Notes: generated by a model from the sequence alone, not told the origin. A stretch of 64,000 nucleotides of DNA from Hyalella azteca (GCF_000764305.2 NW_025932772.1:62001-126000), one strand, 5' to 3'. Counted from the first letter of the stretch, positions 1 through 12,750 are shown. Made by a program: numbers and translations.

Positions 1-769
1 ATTTGACTTTCCTGTAGTATACTTGAAGTTTCCAGTTGGCGCAATGAACTCTTTGATTCAATAGCGCTTTTGAACTATTTCTGGTAGTAATATTATAGGA
101 ACATTTCAAATAGCGAACTATAGACGACTGAGTTTTTTAGGATAGAATACTCAGTTACTTATTCAGTCCTTTAGAATAGCGACTGAGTTCTTTAAAAATC
201 TGTAAACGTATCAAGGCAGTCATGTGCATTTCATGCAGTGTTCCTGAAGTAATTTTCCTGGCGATCTCGAGGCCCTTTCTAGCTGGAACAGCGAAGTCAA
301 ATTTTAAGCAGACTAACTGTGAATTTCAGGCAGCGCTTTTACCGCATTCCTCACAGTCTAGGATTCATTCCAAACATTCTTGGCTTGAGAAAGATGTTTG
401 GCGTGCGGTAGACAGTATTTTAAACGTCTTATGTTTCATGTTAAATATCGTAAATATATTAGAGGGATATCGTAATTTTCGGGACATAGCGTTTGCATTT
501 ACAAGTAGCTACATCCCCTGAAATTAACTAATTTCCGACCCGACAACGCCCTGTGTCAATGAAGAGCTTTCAATTTCCGCTTAATTTCAATTTCAATCAG
601 TTCCGGGTTACGGGTTGCACGAGTTTAACAGGAAGCAAAAAGATCGCAAGGTGACTAAACAGCTCATCATGCAGGATCGTCAGAAGGATTCCAGTTAAAT
701 TTTTGAGATGACACCGGCGCGGGGCTTAGCCGAGCCTGCGCGCTTTAGCCTGACGGTGTGTGTGGTTAA
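1..769. other. Non-coding flank, no gene recognised
   Basis: I see no supported gene. The open frame at 222-521 (+) has no recognisable motif and no flanking splice signals. GC content rises from about 690 toward the promoter-like block that follows. Confidence 0.5.
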
Positions 770-1130
770 TTGGTTAACCTCATGATTGAACTATATAAGG
801 TTGACACACGAGAAGTTCTGCCTTTTAGTTCAGTTTTCCTGTTACGTCACTGAGAACGAGAAATGTAAACAAACCTTTATTTCAATGACGGATTGGTTGA
901 CTGGTTTGATGGCATTTCGGTGATTGGTTAATGCCAGTGACGTCACTGAGATCAGTGACGTCACAGGCAAAGAACACGCTCCATCCACGAAAATGAGCTT
1001 CTCATAGGTCAACCTTATACTAGTTCAACCATGGGTCAACGTAGCTGGTAAGGTGTAGGTGTAGCATATATAAGGTCAACCTGACTAAGGCAGGGACTTA
1101 ATTTCCTGCGCTCGAAACTCGGAGCTGACG
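770..1130 (+). promoter_or_regulatory. Promoter-like block: two TATA boxes, CRE cluster, inverted CCAAT boxes
   Basis: Two TATATAAG boxes lie at 792-799 and 1067-1074. Between them are two perfect palindromic CRE sites (TGACGTCA) at 938-945 and 956-963, plus a CRE-like TTACGTCA at 842-849. ATTGG (inverted CCAAT) occurs near 770, 893 and 924. AGGTCA-type half-sites lie at 1006-1011 and 1073-1078, with GGGTCA at 1033-1038. An arthropod-like initiator (TCAGTT) is at 830-835, about 40 bp past the first TATA box, which is longer than usual. CRE, CCAAT and TATA together are typical of an inducible metazoan core promoter, but no downstream gene could be assigned, so orientation and function are inferred. 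Confidence 0.45.
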
Positions 1131-1600
1131 TCGACGTTTATCCGGTGGGAGCACTTAGCGATAGTCTATTTGAATCTTCTACATTTTTGATAGTTAAATT
1201 CGTTAGAAAGTAATCGATATCGCAAATGAAAATACGATGTGCATGTTTGAAAACTACAGCTATCTAGCCTGCCATTGTTTTTAGTGAGGTGTCGGTGATC
1301 TCAGCGGGAGACGAAAAATAATATAATTTCACATTTTTGTGGCGATGTCGACGAACGGTCAAACACAGCTGACGCGCGCTCTGCCACAGCCGGCCTAGAG
1401 CAGGCGTTGAGCAGGTTCTGGGCGGGGAAGCTCGCTGAGAGATCTGAGTCCGCAGGACAGAGCCCGCCAGGGGAGTTGCTTGGAGGTTAATTAGCGCTGC
1501 TCCTCGGCTCGTGATATCGTCTCTAATGCGACATTGCTGCTCTATTGCGGCTTTGTGGCGTCTCTACATCGGCTCTATTCCCTGCTCCAAATTTTAACTG
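1131..1600 (+). other. GC-richer stretch downstream of promoter-like block (possible 5' UTR)
   Basis: GC content is well above the window average. A short open frame of 17 codons begins with ATG TCG ACG at 1345 and stops before 1400; no convincing donor follows. It could be a 5' UTR with an upstream ORF or a non-coding transcript. Confidence 0.25.
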
Positions 1601-3212
1601 GAATGGAGGTGATGTTTTCTGAATTTTTTTTACTTCTCTAGCCCAGATCCAATAACTCCTCTGGCCTAAACTCTATGTACTATTTTGCTCTGAGGCGCAG
1701 TTGAACGTGAGACTAATCGCCTAGCTTACATAAGTGAAGCTGATCTTGTCTGTGGGATCAAAGTCGTCTTTAACAACCTCGCTGCAAGGAGGTCGTGGAG
1801 GAGGCCTGGCCCAGATTTCGGGGTCGAATAGAATCCTACGTTGATGCTAAAGTCGGGTTCAGAAATAGCTGAAGAAAGTACTGATCCTGATAAATATTCA
1901 TTATTCGAATAGTTATTATTTTTGTGCAAATCTATTTCGTGAAGGCATAGAAACGAGGAATTTGCCGCATGTTTTCTAAGCTGTCACACGAAGGTATATT
2001 TCTGAAGCGTACCATGGTGGGTTCAGTGATACACATATTTATCATTGCACAAGGATTCTACCCCATATGGTCCCTTGCAACTCCATTTCCTAGGCTACAA
2101 AAGTGAACATAAATTCGGTCAAAAAAACGTTTGATGAGGTCCCAAGCACACAAAATATTCAGCGTAGCAAGCAGGTGTCAAGGTTAAGACTGTAAACTCT
2201 GCTGTTTATTTCGCATGTGTTCATCAGGGCGGTAAACTTGCACGAACTTCATTATATACACCGCGAGTTATCTCACTCGCCTAGCGCAAACAAGCTCGTA
2301 AATTTTAGATGAACTTGAAACATTAATTGTGCATGAAATTCTCTGCCTCGTGTGAAATACAAAATCGTGAGGCCTACGTTGCATATTGTTTAACATAATA
2401 ATTATTTTTTGGGGGGGTATTTTATCAGCTTATAGTTTGAATCACACTCGCTGCGATGATTTAACGCATGGATTTCAATATAAATAATTTCTTGACTGTA
2501 TTTTCTTGAGATATATTGTATTGGTTGATTTGTATTCTGATTCTACAGTCAAAAATCATAATGTAGTCAATGCTTAACAAGAATTGTTTTGAAACTGTTT
2601 ACAAATGTTCATTTTTCGGTACATGCATCAATTATTCCTACCTAATACAAAAATTATAAAAGCAAATGATGCTAATATATCCTTCGCATTCAAAAATTAC
2701 ATTGTCTCTTGCTTAGTAAATTTATTTTATAGTAAATGTTATTGGTGCAAAGAAGTCGTGAGCGTAGTTTTTGTAAGTTATTCGCCAGCAGATTTTATAA
2801 TATTCAGTAATACAGATGTATAATATTCAGTAATATAGATGTATAATATTCGTTAATACAGATGTGCGTAATAGTTCGAAATCATTGATGCATCAATCCA
2901 TTGAGGTGAAGCGAAACTAATTTCGTAAATAAGACACTGTTCTCAATTTTTTTCAATTGCCAATGCAAATAATATATCTTTGACAATTTCTCACTCAAAG
3001 TGTTTGTAGAATACTTTTTTCATTCACATAACAGAAGCAAGAACGAATGTTCGTTCACCAAGTTGATACGAAAAAAAACCAAGAATTTTGGCTGGCCGAA
3101 TCACGCAGTGGTTGAATGTAGAACTTGACACTAATATTGAAAAACACAAGCTTCCGGCAGAAGATACGAAACTAGGATTATCACGTGTATTGAATCAAAA
3201 TTGTAACATTGC
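1601..3212. other. AT-rich intergenic DNA with a small three-copy repeat
   Basis: No gene is supported. At 2795-2865 a unit of about 25 bp (TATAATATTCAGTAATACAG plus GATGT-like tail) is repeated three times. The open frames here lack motifs and splice context. Confidence 0.5.
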
Positions 3213-3360
3213 TGGGGCCATACTTTCAAAACTGGCTAAGTGAACGTAATTATTTACGCTCTCTTTTCTTGTCTTTGATTTGTGGATTTTGTTTGAAAGG
3301 CCGTCAATGATTGGCTGATTAACTTACGATCTCTTAACTTTTTTTGAAAGTATGGGTCCA
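3213..3360. mobile_element. MITE-like inverted-repeat element (CCATACTTTCAAAA ends)
   Basis: The left end TGGGGCCATACTTTCAAAA is mirrored by the right end, whose reverse complement reads TGGACCCATACTTTCAAAA. Similarity continues more loosely for about 35 bp inward. A related copy lies at 45357-45492. No clear target-site duplication was found. The minus-strand open frame at 3254-3571 runs through this element, so I treat it as spurious. Confidence 0.6.
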
Positions 3361-5430
3361 GAACTCTTACAACGAAAATAAACAACTGTTCAAAGTGAGC
3401 TGTATACGATAGAACGGTCTTCCAATGACCTAAGCTCAGGCCGAGGCTGAGAAGGCGCATAGCAACTGTTGCAACGTAATTGAAATAATTTTCTGAACAC
3501 GAGCAGGCATCCAACATCTCTATTAATGACCACCTTAATTGAAGCTCTTCAAATAGCATCTCTTGATCCACAGTTTAATCTGCCGAGAACACCACTTTGC
3601 TTCACAATTAATTGCGACTGCACGGAATTTTAATGAAGAAAATGTTGAATCCTCACGTTTCCCCATCGTAGTTCAGGAACACCGCTTAATGACATCGAAT
3701 ATTTCCTCGGTTATGAAGAGCTCATTTAATAAGAATTTATAGTAATAACCATGCTTTAAATTGCGAGTGAAACCGTCTCATTAGCGAGTCCACGAACGAT
3801 TCTAATAAAGACAATTGAAATAATGTGAAGAAATTTCCAATAATTCAAAAGCCTTTGTAACATCGAGGAATATCCAAATTAGAACAAATATTTGTAGAAT
3901 ATTCATGCAAGTTGAAGTCTTTTGTCTTAAAAATACGAATAATGATTGTGACATGCATAAAACCGTCACTATATAATGGCAAAAAAGTCTTACAAACACA
4001 CTACAACTTCACAAATTTGGATACCGTACTCTTAGTTTCCCATTTCAATATAATTTTTCAATCGCCAAAAGCTAGGAAATATCTATCACAAAAGAATTAG
4101 AAAATAATCACGCTTAGTGCAACATGTCATGTAGTGCATCCGTACATATACGAGCTATTTCCATGCTTGTGTGCAGATAGCCATAGTTATTTATGGAACA
4201 AGCCATCTGAAAGAGGTTAGGGTAATAGACGAATAATTATTTAATTTTTTTTTTGCAGGAGCATTATGCGTGGTTCTACAGAAGTACCAGACTTAATTTA
4301 ATTAAGCCTCCCGCTACATACAAAATAAATATCGTTACGTAAAATCGAACAGAAATGCATCATGTGCAATGAGCAGATACAGTAACATTATTAGAGTATA
4401 TATTACCACTTGAAATGAGTAAGACAACAGAAAATTAGTTATGTGAACCACGGTATAAGAACCTTGCATGGTGTTGGTATCAGGTATCCGCAGACCCAAG
4501 GCTATCCGGACATCGCCTGTATAGGAACGCAAACATAATTTCCGCTAAAGCAAACTCTGCGTGACGTCAAACGTCAACTCCATCAGCTCATCATTCTATA
4601 TGCGTATAAAACAAGCAGCTTCACAAGACGAAGCAGATTGCATGAGCCAGGATATTTCGCGAGCTGAGGTCCACATGCAGAAGCTATTGCCTCAGGGGGC
4701 TACAGCATGTAATGTTGCTAGCAAGCGGCCTAGCATCATGGAATGCTTTCAGCTGGCAGTAACTCCGCATATCGCTGGGCATTTTGGAGAATTTGCTGCT
4801 GCTGAGATGGTGCCTAAATTATTATGATGCAAGTAATCTGGAGAGTTCAGTTTTAGCTTCACATTTAATTATTGATGGCGGTTTGATTAGTTGTTTCAGC
4901 TTTAAGAACAGGAAAATAGTTTTTTAGTAGGTGTTGTTATTACAGATCATTGTGCAAAAACTGGACGTGGACTTCTAACTAAAAATGAAATTTAGAAGAT
5001 TTATATTACAGTTATAGTTGAGATATTGGTTTCATATTCTTCTTCACATGCCATATTGACAACAAAGTTTCAAGAGATACTGACCAAAATAAAATTATAT
5101 ATAGATTAAGTCAGCGTTGAAACGTTGAAAATGAAACATTCATTCATAAATATAATGTGAAGAAACGCAAAGAAAAAGACATGTTAATGAAACTTGATAG
5201 AACATGCAGGAAAAAAAACTTAAAAAGACATTAATACATCCCTACATTTTAGAGCAAAAGATTTTAAGAATACCTATGCATTCATAATGGAATCAAGATA
5301 AATTAATGGTAGAAAATTGCATCGAACACGAAATAAATTCGCATATATGCTTCTTTATTAGACGAAAAAAATTGTACTGCCGGGGATGCAGGGCAACCTT
5401 TATTATTTTTTGCTGAAGTCTTGTTATTTA
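3361..5430. other. AT-rich DNA with one weak open frame (4561-4827)
   Basis: No gene is firmly supported. The plus-strand frame at 4561-4827 (89 codons counting from a GTG) is less AT-rich than its surroundings and protein-like in composition. It has no motif I recognise and no clear acceptor or donor. It could be a decayed exon or transposon remnant. Confidence 0.35.
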
Positions 5431-5590
5431 AATTTACCGTTACATTCATTCATTTGCCGTTTCATTCTTTCATTTACCGTTTCATTCATTCATTTACCGT
5501 TTTATTCATTCATTTACATTACAGTTTCATTCATTCATTTCCGGTTTTATTTATTAATTTATTTTTTCGTTCATTCATTTACCGTTTATT
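5431..5590. repeat. Minisatellite, about 24-bp unit (CATTCATTTACCGTTT type)
   Basis: CATTCATTTACCGTTT-like units recur about six times with small changes (TACCGTTTTATTCATTC, TTACAGTTTCATTC). The open frame across it is a repeat artefact. Confidence 0.75.
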
Positions 5591-7259
5591 CACATATTGA
5601 GCCACGTACGTGTAACGTAGACGAACGTTACACCTAAATTTTCGATTTCTTTTCATGACTTTAAAGCACACTATTCTCGCTCTCCCTTGTCGGCCTGTTA
5701 GTTGGGAGAAATATAAGCTGTTCTATGTAAACTTGTGCACATTTGTAAGTATCACTGGTGATCTTCCCGATCATTTTTTCCACTCGGGCGTCTCGGCCTG
5801 AGCAACGTAGTGGCCTTGACTTTCCCACTGAAGCAAATAAACTGCAATTGCACTTCAAACAATGTGAATAACTGCATGAGAGAACCTACAGCTGCACTGC
5901 ACACTGCACAGAATTTTAAACGTAGGAACGTAGAACGTCATCGTTACTTTGAAAAATTATTGGGTAAGAATATTCAAATATTGACACACTTTATCACCCG
6001 TAACACGGGAAGGGAGCTGATAGACTTTTTTCGAACCAAATCAGCGGAATGAGAACCTAAATCAGCTTTACAGAACGGCAAAAATGCTTTGCTTGCTCAG
6101 TTCTAGGAGTGTATATATGCTCGCGCAGACCCAGGTAATATGAACAAAATTTCAGAAAGTTGTTAAAATGTTTTTTTTTCGAGTTTCACGTCGGCAGAAA
6201 AATAATTTGTGAATGTTCACGAACTGAAATGTTCGTGAACATATTGTGAACACAATAATTTGTGAACCAGTGCAATGTTTCAGAAACACCACCCGCAAAT
6301 GTATTTTTCCCAAACACTCTCATGGAGAGACTCAGAGCAGTAAATGTTTGCTGCTTCTTGGAAACAAGTGCGAAGAAACGTTCAACATAAATTTATCTCG
6401 GTATCAGCTCTGTCAAAAATAATGTCTTGAACTCGAGGCTCACCAGAGAAACCTTAATTTATTAAACGACTGTTCGTGCATTGATTATAGCTGGGTTACG
6501 TTATTCTCTAGCAGTGATTTAACACTATTCGACATCGGAAAACCAAGCTAAGTATAAACATTTCTGAGCAGCTTCGAAGTAGTTTTCTTCCGGTAGGTAT
6601 AACAACTATGTTTCAGAACGCCAGTTTTGATTGCATGAAGGATTTTTAGAAGACATTCTTTATCATCAGGTATCACTGATACCACTACTTCGTTCACTTC
6701 TAAAGTTCTAACCTAAATAAATCGTCAACGGACAAAAGATTTAAATAACCCATGTATAGCCGCAGGCTCAAAGAATGCAATCTTTATTACAACATTTACA
6801 GAGACATCAGAAGTTACATTGAGGTTTGAGTCAATATTAAAGAAGCTTCCGTATCGTCCACATAGTAACTTTATAGATCTTTCACTGATCTTCTTGAAGT
6901 AAAACGGATATACACAATCTTTTCGGCATTTATAAGATCGAAAATCGGTAAGCCGGTAGGTACACTTGGGGTTTCCTACTTTTACCAGAAAATCACACAT
7001 AATGCGAGAATTTACGATCTTCACCAACCCCAAGTTGATCATAAGGTTCTTGGGGACGTGGCCCTAGAATTTTGTTGAGTGAATAACCAAGTTGAAGGTC
7101 AAGGCCAAGTGAAATAAGATCGTGTATAGGCCCTGAAGTTGCTCCGTAGTGACAAGAACGGCTGGTCCGGGAACAGGTAAACTGGGCACCTTACGGCGAC
7201 CTCCGGGAGGTGTCTGTTGCCTAAAGCGTAAAGCGGTGAAATAAATTGAATGGCGATGC
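5591..7259. other. Intergenic DNA; short inverted repeat and an unproven Cys-containing frame
   Basis: An 11-bp perfect inverted repeat (TGTTCACGAAC / GTTCGTGAACA, 6-bp loop) lies at 6214-6241. The minus-strand frame at 6725-7042 (105 codons, ATG start) contains several Cys residues and an LCGRYGS segment faintly recalling the late part of a CUB domain. The match is too weak to name. Confidence 0.3.
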
Positions 7260-7422
7260 TTTTTAGCGCATTTTCTCATTTATGGAAAAAATGCACTATT
7301 GTGCTCGCCATGTCCGTCTGTCTGTCTGACCGTCTGTCCGTCCGTCCGTGACCTCAAGTTTTCGTCGACGAGAAAATGCGCCCTGTCAATCACTGCAGTG
7401 AGTACTTAGTTATATTTTTTTT
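7260..7422 (+). mobile_element. GCGCATTTTCTC structured element, copy 1
   Basis: It begins TTTTAGCGCATTTTCTC, continues with ATTTATGGAAAAAATGCACTATTGTGCTCG, then a GTCTGTCCGTCC run, TCGTCGACGAGAAAATGCGC, and the palindromic CACTGCAGTG end with GTTATATTTTTT. The GCGCATTTTCTC / GAGAAAATGCGC pair forms an internal inverted repeat. No target duplication was obvious for this copy. Confidence 0.8.
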
Positions 7423-10400
7423 GAGGGATAAATGTCGTCGTAGATATTAGGTTTGAATTTAATTTTAAAATTTTAGAATTTGATGGAATTGTTTTATAGG
7501 TTTTAATTTAATTTTAGAATTTAATAAATTGTTTTAGAAAAACAGTTAAAAGTATGGAATGTCATGGATAATTTGGGACCATTTTTTAATCCAAACATAG
7601 CTAAAATTTTGCAGATTTCTTTGTTTGGGTAAATCCTTCAAGTTAAATACCTCTGCACTTGGCATAAAATTTAAAATGAAAATTTCGCGTGGCAGTATTT
7701 ATGCTTAAAATTGAAAAGAATGCGAATATTTCAGCTCTACTAACGGCGTTAAAAACTTTGCTGAGAGAAAGCGAAAAACTTGAAATTAAACTTGCCGTAT
7801 TAATCTTTCAAAAATTCAAATATTCATCCAAAACTTCAACATTCATTTCAAGAACATGCTGCTATCGAAATGGTAACGAATGTAATTATAAAATGCTTAC
7901 AATTATCAAAGCACATGTTAAATATTTTACGACGCAATTCTTAATTTAACCAATTATTTTTTTTATCTAATTTAACGCTCCTACGAAAGCTGAATATAAA
8001 ATGAAAACGAATAACTGAGGTCGTTTTCAAAACTATTTCACGACATGATGTGTTGTGAAACGAATGCAAAGAATACCAAGATATTTTTTGAACGGCTTCA
8101 AAATTTCAAGTCATATACGTATATCGTTTGAAATTGAAATATTTTAAAACATGCTCCGTGAATTTTCGCGCTCGGAATAAACAATAGATAGAAGCTCATT
8201 TAATTGGGCCCACAAGTAATCTTACGTTGAAGAAACGTAGACGAAACTGTATTTAAACAGTTTCGTTTGAAAAACCGTTTCGGTTAAAATACCAAATACC
8301 TCATAATCAATGTTGTTTCAACGTTATTTGCCTAGGGGGATGAAATAAATTAATTTTAACCAATTTTAAATTATAAAATCAATTGATAGGCTACAACTAT
8401 GCATATACACAGCTATACATAAATATAGCTATGTAAAAATATATAAACGCGGTTTTAGCACAAATAAGTGCGAGACGCTCGAGGGTGAGACTGCATTTGA
8501 CGATTGTGAAGAGGAATATTCCATGACTCTTACTTACAAAGAAAAATATTGGAAAACCAAGAACAAATAAAAATCTAACACTGCCAAATAAAAATCAAAG
8601 TCAAAAGCGAAACAACGAAACAATTTTTTTTAAATATAACAAGGGATTCTCAGAAGCTCGTAATATTTTATACCAGCGCATGGCTCCAAATGAATGCAGT
8701 GACCCAACCTGAATTGAAATGAACTTTGCCTTATTTTTGCTCTGCAACTGATCAATTTCAGGAGCTTGAAAACAAAACTTGAAAAATTATAGACTGAAGT
8801 ATCTAGGTAGAGTATTTTTCAAGTTGGCGAAAATGCAGTTTCTCAAGAAACTGTATAAACGAAAAAAAAGCTTTATAAAAATTATGCCCATTACCCGGCC
8901 GAAATTACATGATTTAAGCCTCTAGCTAGGAAGCCATAGAGTATTTGTTATTCTTGGCCTTGAAAGAAGCATCAAATAATAATACGATATTGCTCAATAT
9001 AAAAATAAATGTCTAGTTACAACGGTTGAATGCATCACATTGCTGACTAACCTTGATGCAGTTTGGCATTGTTTTGCTTAAGATAATTTACAGTTTAGAG
9101 ATTTTATGTCAATTCAGTAACACATCGGCATCAATTGAGGACATATGTTTTTGATTTAATATTTAATTTAACGCTCATGTGAAAGCTGAATATAAAATAA
9201 AAATAAATAACTAACGTCGTTTTCAAAACTATTTACGACACGATGCAGTAGTCAAAAACTGACGAGTCGCTTAGCGATGTGACAGCGTCGAGCACGCGGA
9301 TGCTCCAGCTTTACGAGAAAAACCAACAGATTCGTAATTTCCGTCACTAATACGTGAGCTGTCACTGCATTTGACGGCACTTTGGCAAAGTATGAAGAAA
9401 TTCATCAACTGTTGAATTTTCATCGAGCAAGTCATCAACCGCTGTTGAATTTTTCTTATAAATAGTAGTTGGCAACTTCAGAACGGTGCTGGGAAAACAT
9501 TTTCTCACAAATATTGCTGAAAAATTCATAACTTTTCTGCTCATACTAACTAGATATTCAAAGAAAATTACTGAGTAGTGAAACTTAACTATTATGTTAT
9601 GAAATCACGCATCCTAATTGCAATGGAAATTATATTTATTAAAGTATTTTCGATTATATTTGAAATTAGTACGTATAGAATTGCGAGTAAAACTACCAAG
9701 TGGTATTATTTTCCTTTTAACAACACGAGACTCAATTACACGACATCCCAATTTGCTCTGAACTAACAAGCATTTCAATTTATTGGCTCTAGAATCAAAA
9801 TAGAAATATCAACGGAAAAGGCACGCTTTTGAAGTTTGCATCCACTTTCGGTCCAATTTACTGGCACGCAAAAAGACAAGCCAATGGAAATGATTTTATA
9901 ATTGCATCAGGTGGTGATATCCTCCCGGCGTTTCCATTTAAGTCAACGAAAGTAGAATAGAAGGGGATTGTTCCTACGAATTTCGGATGGCAGTAGTTTA
10001 TGATGGACAGGATTGAAAGCGGTAATTTGGAGAAGTGTAGTATTTTAACAGTATTTTAAAAACTTTTATATACAAGAGGTTCTAGTGGTTAAATAATGAC
10101 ATATATGTATATGCATATTATACAAATCCTTCTTGAATTTGCTCAACATTCAATTTTAATGCCCATTCGGCATGTATCTTAGATAGCATATTTCATTCCA
10201 CGGAAGGTTTCGATTGTTTTGTTTGAGAATTTCTACGAGCGTAAAAAATTGTTTACAACGAAAAAGTTATTTATTTTGGCCATAAGATGATCAGAATAAA
10301 TCTTAACCCAGTTCAATTTCAAACAAAGAGGGTTTTCTTAATTTTCGAGATGCTGGATATTAGAAGTAAACAGTAGGTTTGGGACGAGTTACGTTTCCAA

Positions 10401-10805
10401 AATTAACGATTTGCTCGGGACGGTTATAAGGCTTGAGATGGTTTCAAATTTCACAACAGGCATCAGGTGAGTGGTGGTTTCCAATTCAAATGCATGGGCT
10501 TGTCTCACAAAAAATGTTTCACATATTTTTCACAGCGGTAATTGGTGTTACTATCATTGTCCAATTTCTAACAACTCATTGTTCTGATAACGACTCGGCA
10601 AAAATTTGCAAATTTTCAATTATTTTAAAATCGAGAGAAGCGTCGATCAAAACTTAATGTAAAATTTGACTATTTCATCAGTTTAGTGAACCGACGATTG
10701 AAACTTGGTAGCAGACTACCTGAACCCTCTTGTTGGGCTTATTCTTCGAAATACTTCCTAAAAATAAATTCAAATTTCAAAATTTTATCTAGCTCATAAT
10801 TGCAG
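7423..10805. other. AT-rich DNA with a dispersed duplicate (7964-8048 and 9163-9247)
   Basis: A block of about 85 bp around AACGCTC(C/A)T.CGAAAGCTGAATATAAAAT occurs at 7964-8048 and, diverged, at 9163-9247 in the same orientation. A perfect 10-bp hairpin (ACGAAACTGT / ACAGTTTCGT, 6-bp loop) lies at 8241-8266. A donor-like CAG|GTGAGTGG follows 10466 and resembles the one after 11105. No gene is assigned. Confidence 0.45.
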
Positions 10806-11105
10806 GTATAAAATGCTAAAAAATTACATCTCATCAGATGCAACTATTAACAAAAGAAGTGAGAAATTAGATTCAATCAATACCATCGAAAATCACCAAA
10901 TGCTCCCGATGACTCATGCAATCATGAGATCAAGTCAAAGAAGCAATTCCCAACATCATCACAGAATTCGAGCGTCGGAAGTCGAAGTAAACAAGTTCGA
11001 CACGCTTTCAATTTCCAGAGAGAAAAGGAGACCTCCTATAGGGCTGGTGTGGATCAAAGGTACAATTAAGGGGATTGCAGTGGAGGCTCTCGCAAACAGC
11101 GTCAG
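10806..11105 (+). CDS. Candidate internal exon, function unknown
   Basis: The segment is open for its full 300 nt. It is preceded by an acceptor-like CATAATTGCAG and followed by a strong donor, CAG|GTGAGTG. An in-frame ATG lies at 10813. The translated product is hydrophilic with Ser, His and Arg-rich middle parts (for example MRSSQRSNSQHHHR) and ends in a more hydrophobic stretch including PPIGLVWIKG. I recognise no domain. A second donor with the same 11 bp (TCAGGTGAGTG) follows 10466, so the region may hold a small multi-exon or non-coding gene. The call rests only on frame and splice signals. Confidence 0.3.
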
Positions 11106-11207
11106 GTGAGTGTCGCTGGGCGTCATTCTTGCTTTTTAATAAAAATTATAGAGCGAGACAAGCGTGCAATGGATTCGGAACACTTTTTAAATTAGTATTT
11201 TTTGTGA

Positions 11208-11370
11208 AAAAATATATAACTCAGTACTCACTAGCTGCAGTGAGTGACAGAGAGCGCATTTTCTCGCCGACAAAAACGTGAAGTCACGGACGGACTGACG
11301 GACAGACGGACGGACGGACAAGGCGAGCACAATAGTGCATTTTTCCATAAATGAGAAAATGCGCTAAAAA
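11208..11370 (-). mobile_element. GCGCATTTTCTC structured element, copy 2
   Basis: This is a full copy in reverse orientation: TATAACTCAGTACTCACT at the left, AGAGAGCGCATTTTCTC, a GACGGACGGAC run, and ATGAGAAAATGCGCTAAAAA at the right. It differs from other copies by a 4-bp AGCT insertion in the palindrome (CACTAGCTGCAGTG). Flanks GAAAAAATAT and GAAAAATAT could be an imperfect target duplication. Confidence 0.8.
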
Positions 11371-12576
11371 GAAAAATATTGGTATAAATGGTTGCACTGG
11401 TAGAAGAGATTTCTCGCTCATAATAGAAGATTGTTTATAGTAACTAAGTGCGGATAACAATACTTTAACTATAGTTACGTTATAATTACTTGAATATATA
11501 CGAATACATTAAATTTGGTCCATTGTTTAAAATAAACCTTTAATTCTATTCAGTAATCAAGGGAAGCTGTTGACCAATAGGATTTGATTGAATAATTAAC
11601 GCTTTATGTTGAACATTTTCTTAGTCTTCGGAGAAATGTAAAAATTTTAATGATGTTTCACGTGAAAATTCTCCATTTACTTACGCACTTTGGGTCTCGA
11701 GAAATATGTTCATTTGAAAACAATGCCAGTAATTGTGACCGACGACTTACTAGAAACAGTAAGTCTTTCTTTTCGCGAAAGACAAGGGGAAAATCGCAAA
11801 TAGTTAAATGACATCTTAATTGCACTGTTAATTTTGGTCATGAAATGCTTGCTTTATCATCAAATGTGTAAGTAAAGCTTTAATTAACTCTGACCGTTTT
11901 GCCATACCTGCACAGCGGTTTTTTGTTAATATTTCAGCGGTGTATGAACATTTAAACTTTAAAAATACAAGAGAATCTGTCAATAATTAAGGAAGACTGG
12001 CGACGCTGCTCTGTTTGGAATATCGTTTAAGTTATCCGGAGATCAACTTCAGGAAGGGTATTGATTTAACTAACATATAATCCGGGAGAGACTCAAACCA
12101 ACATATTAGTGCGAAACTGAATCTTCAATTTGGCGAAAAATATAGTCACGTAATATAATAATTTTGTTTGTTATTATCAATTGTCCGTTTCACTAACTTC
12201 ATTTAGATTTCGGAAATACTTTCCTATTGCGGTCTGCATATTAGATGACAACAATCAAAGCTAATACTACGATTTGTTTTATTCTTCTGCGAACCTATCG
12301 TACCATCACTCATTCTAATCATTATTCCAATACTCGTATACAAGCACGAAGTACAAAACAAACCTGAAATTTGATTTCATTCACAAAATAAACGAGTGCC
12401 AAAAACGTAACTACATAGATTTCAATTTAGAAGTAACAAATATCAATTATGTTTTCAATTTTATGTTCCTGGAAAAAAATCCTAAGCGACGTAATGACTT
12501 CATACTTAGGCAAATCGAACTCTGGCTCAGTCAGTATTTGACTATAACCTGAAATTGAATTTTCAACTCCAGCACT
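11371..12576. other. AT-rich DNA, nothing recognised
   Basis: I found no supported gene or repeat. If the 12710-13983 exon is real, this is probably its downstream intron. Confidence 0.5.
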
Positions 12577-12750
12577 AAACAATTGAACAATATAAGTAGC
12601 GCATGCATCAATTACTTACCAAGTTGGTCCAATAAACGGTGGGTAAAACATCAGTAGAAGCCGCTAAATAATTAAACAACATAAGTAGCACATGCAATCA
12701 ATTACTTACCAAGTTGGTCCAATAAACGGTGGGTAAAACATCAGTAAAAG
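12577..12750. repeat. 90-bp tandem duplication that copies an exon 3' end and its splice donor
   Basis: Copies at about 12577-12660 and 12666-12750 share ATTACTTACCAAGTTGGTCC and AATAAACGGTGGGTAAAACA at an offset of 90 bp. On the minus strand each copy holds the last exon codons and the donor TTG|GTAAGT. The inner copy ends the open exon; the outer copy is a spare donor about 90 bp further into the intron. Divergence between copies is low, so the event looks recent. Confidence 0.8.

Noticed and set aside
3254..3571. Minus-strand 105-codon frame
   Set aside because: About a third of it lies in a MITE, and there is no motif or splice context.
6725..7042. CUB-domain exon
   Set aside because: Only a loose LCG..-type resemblance; conserved Cys spacing is not met and no splice sites were found.
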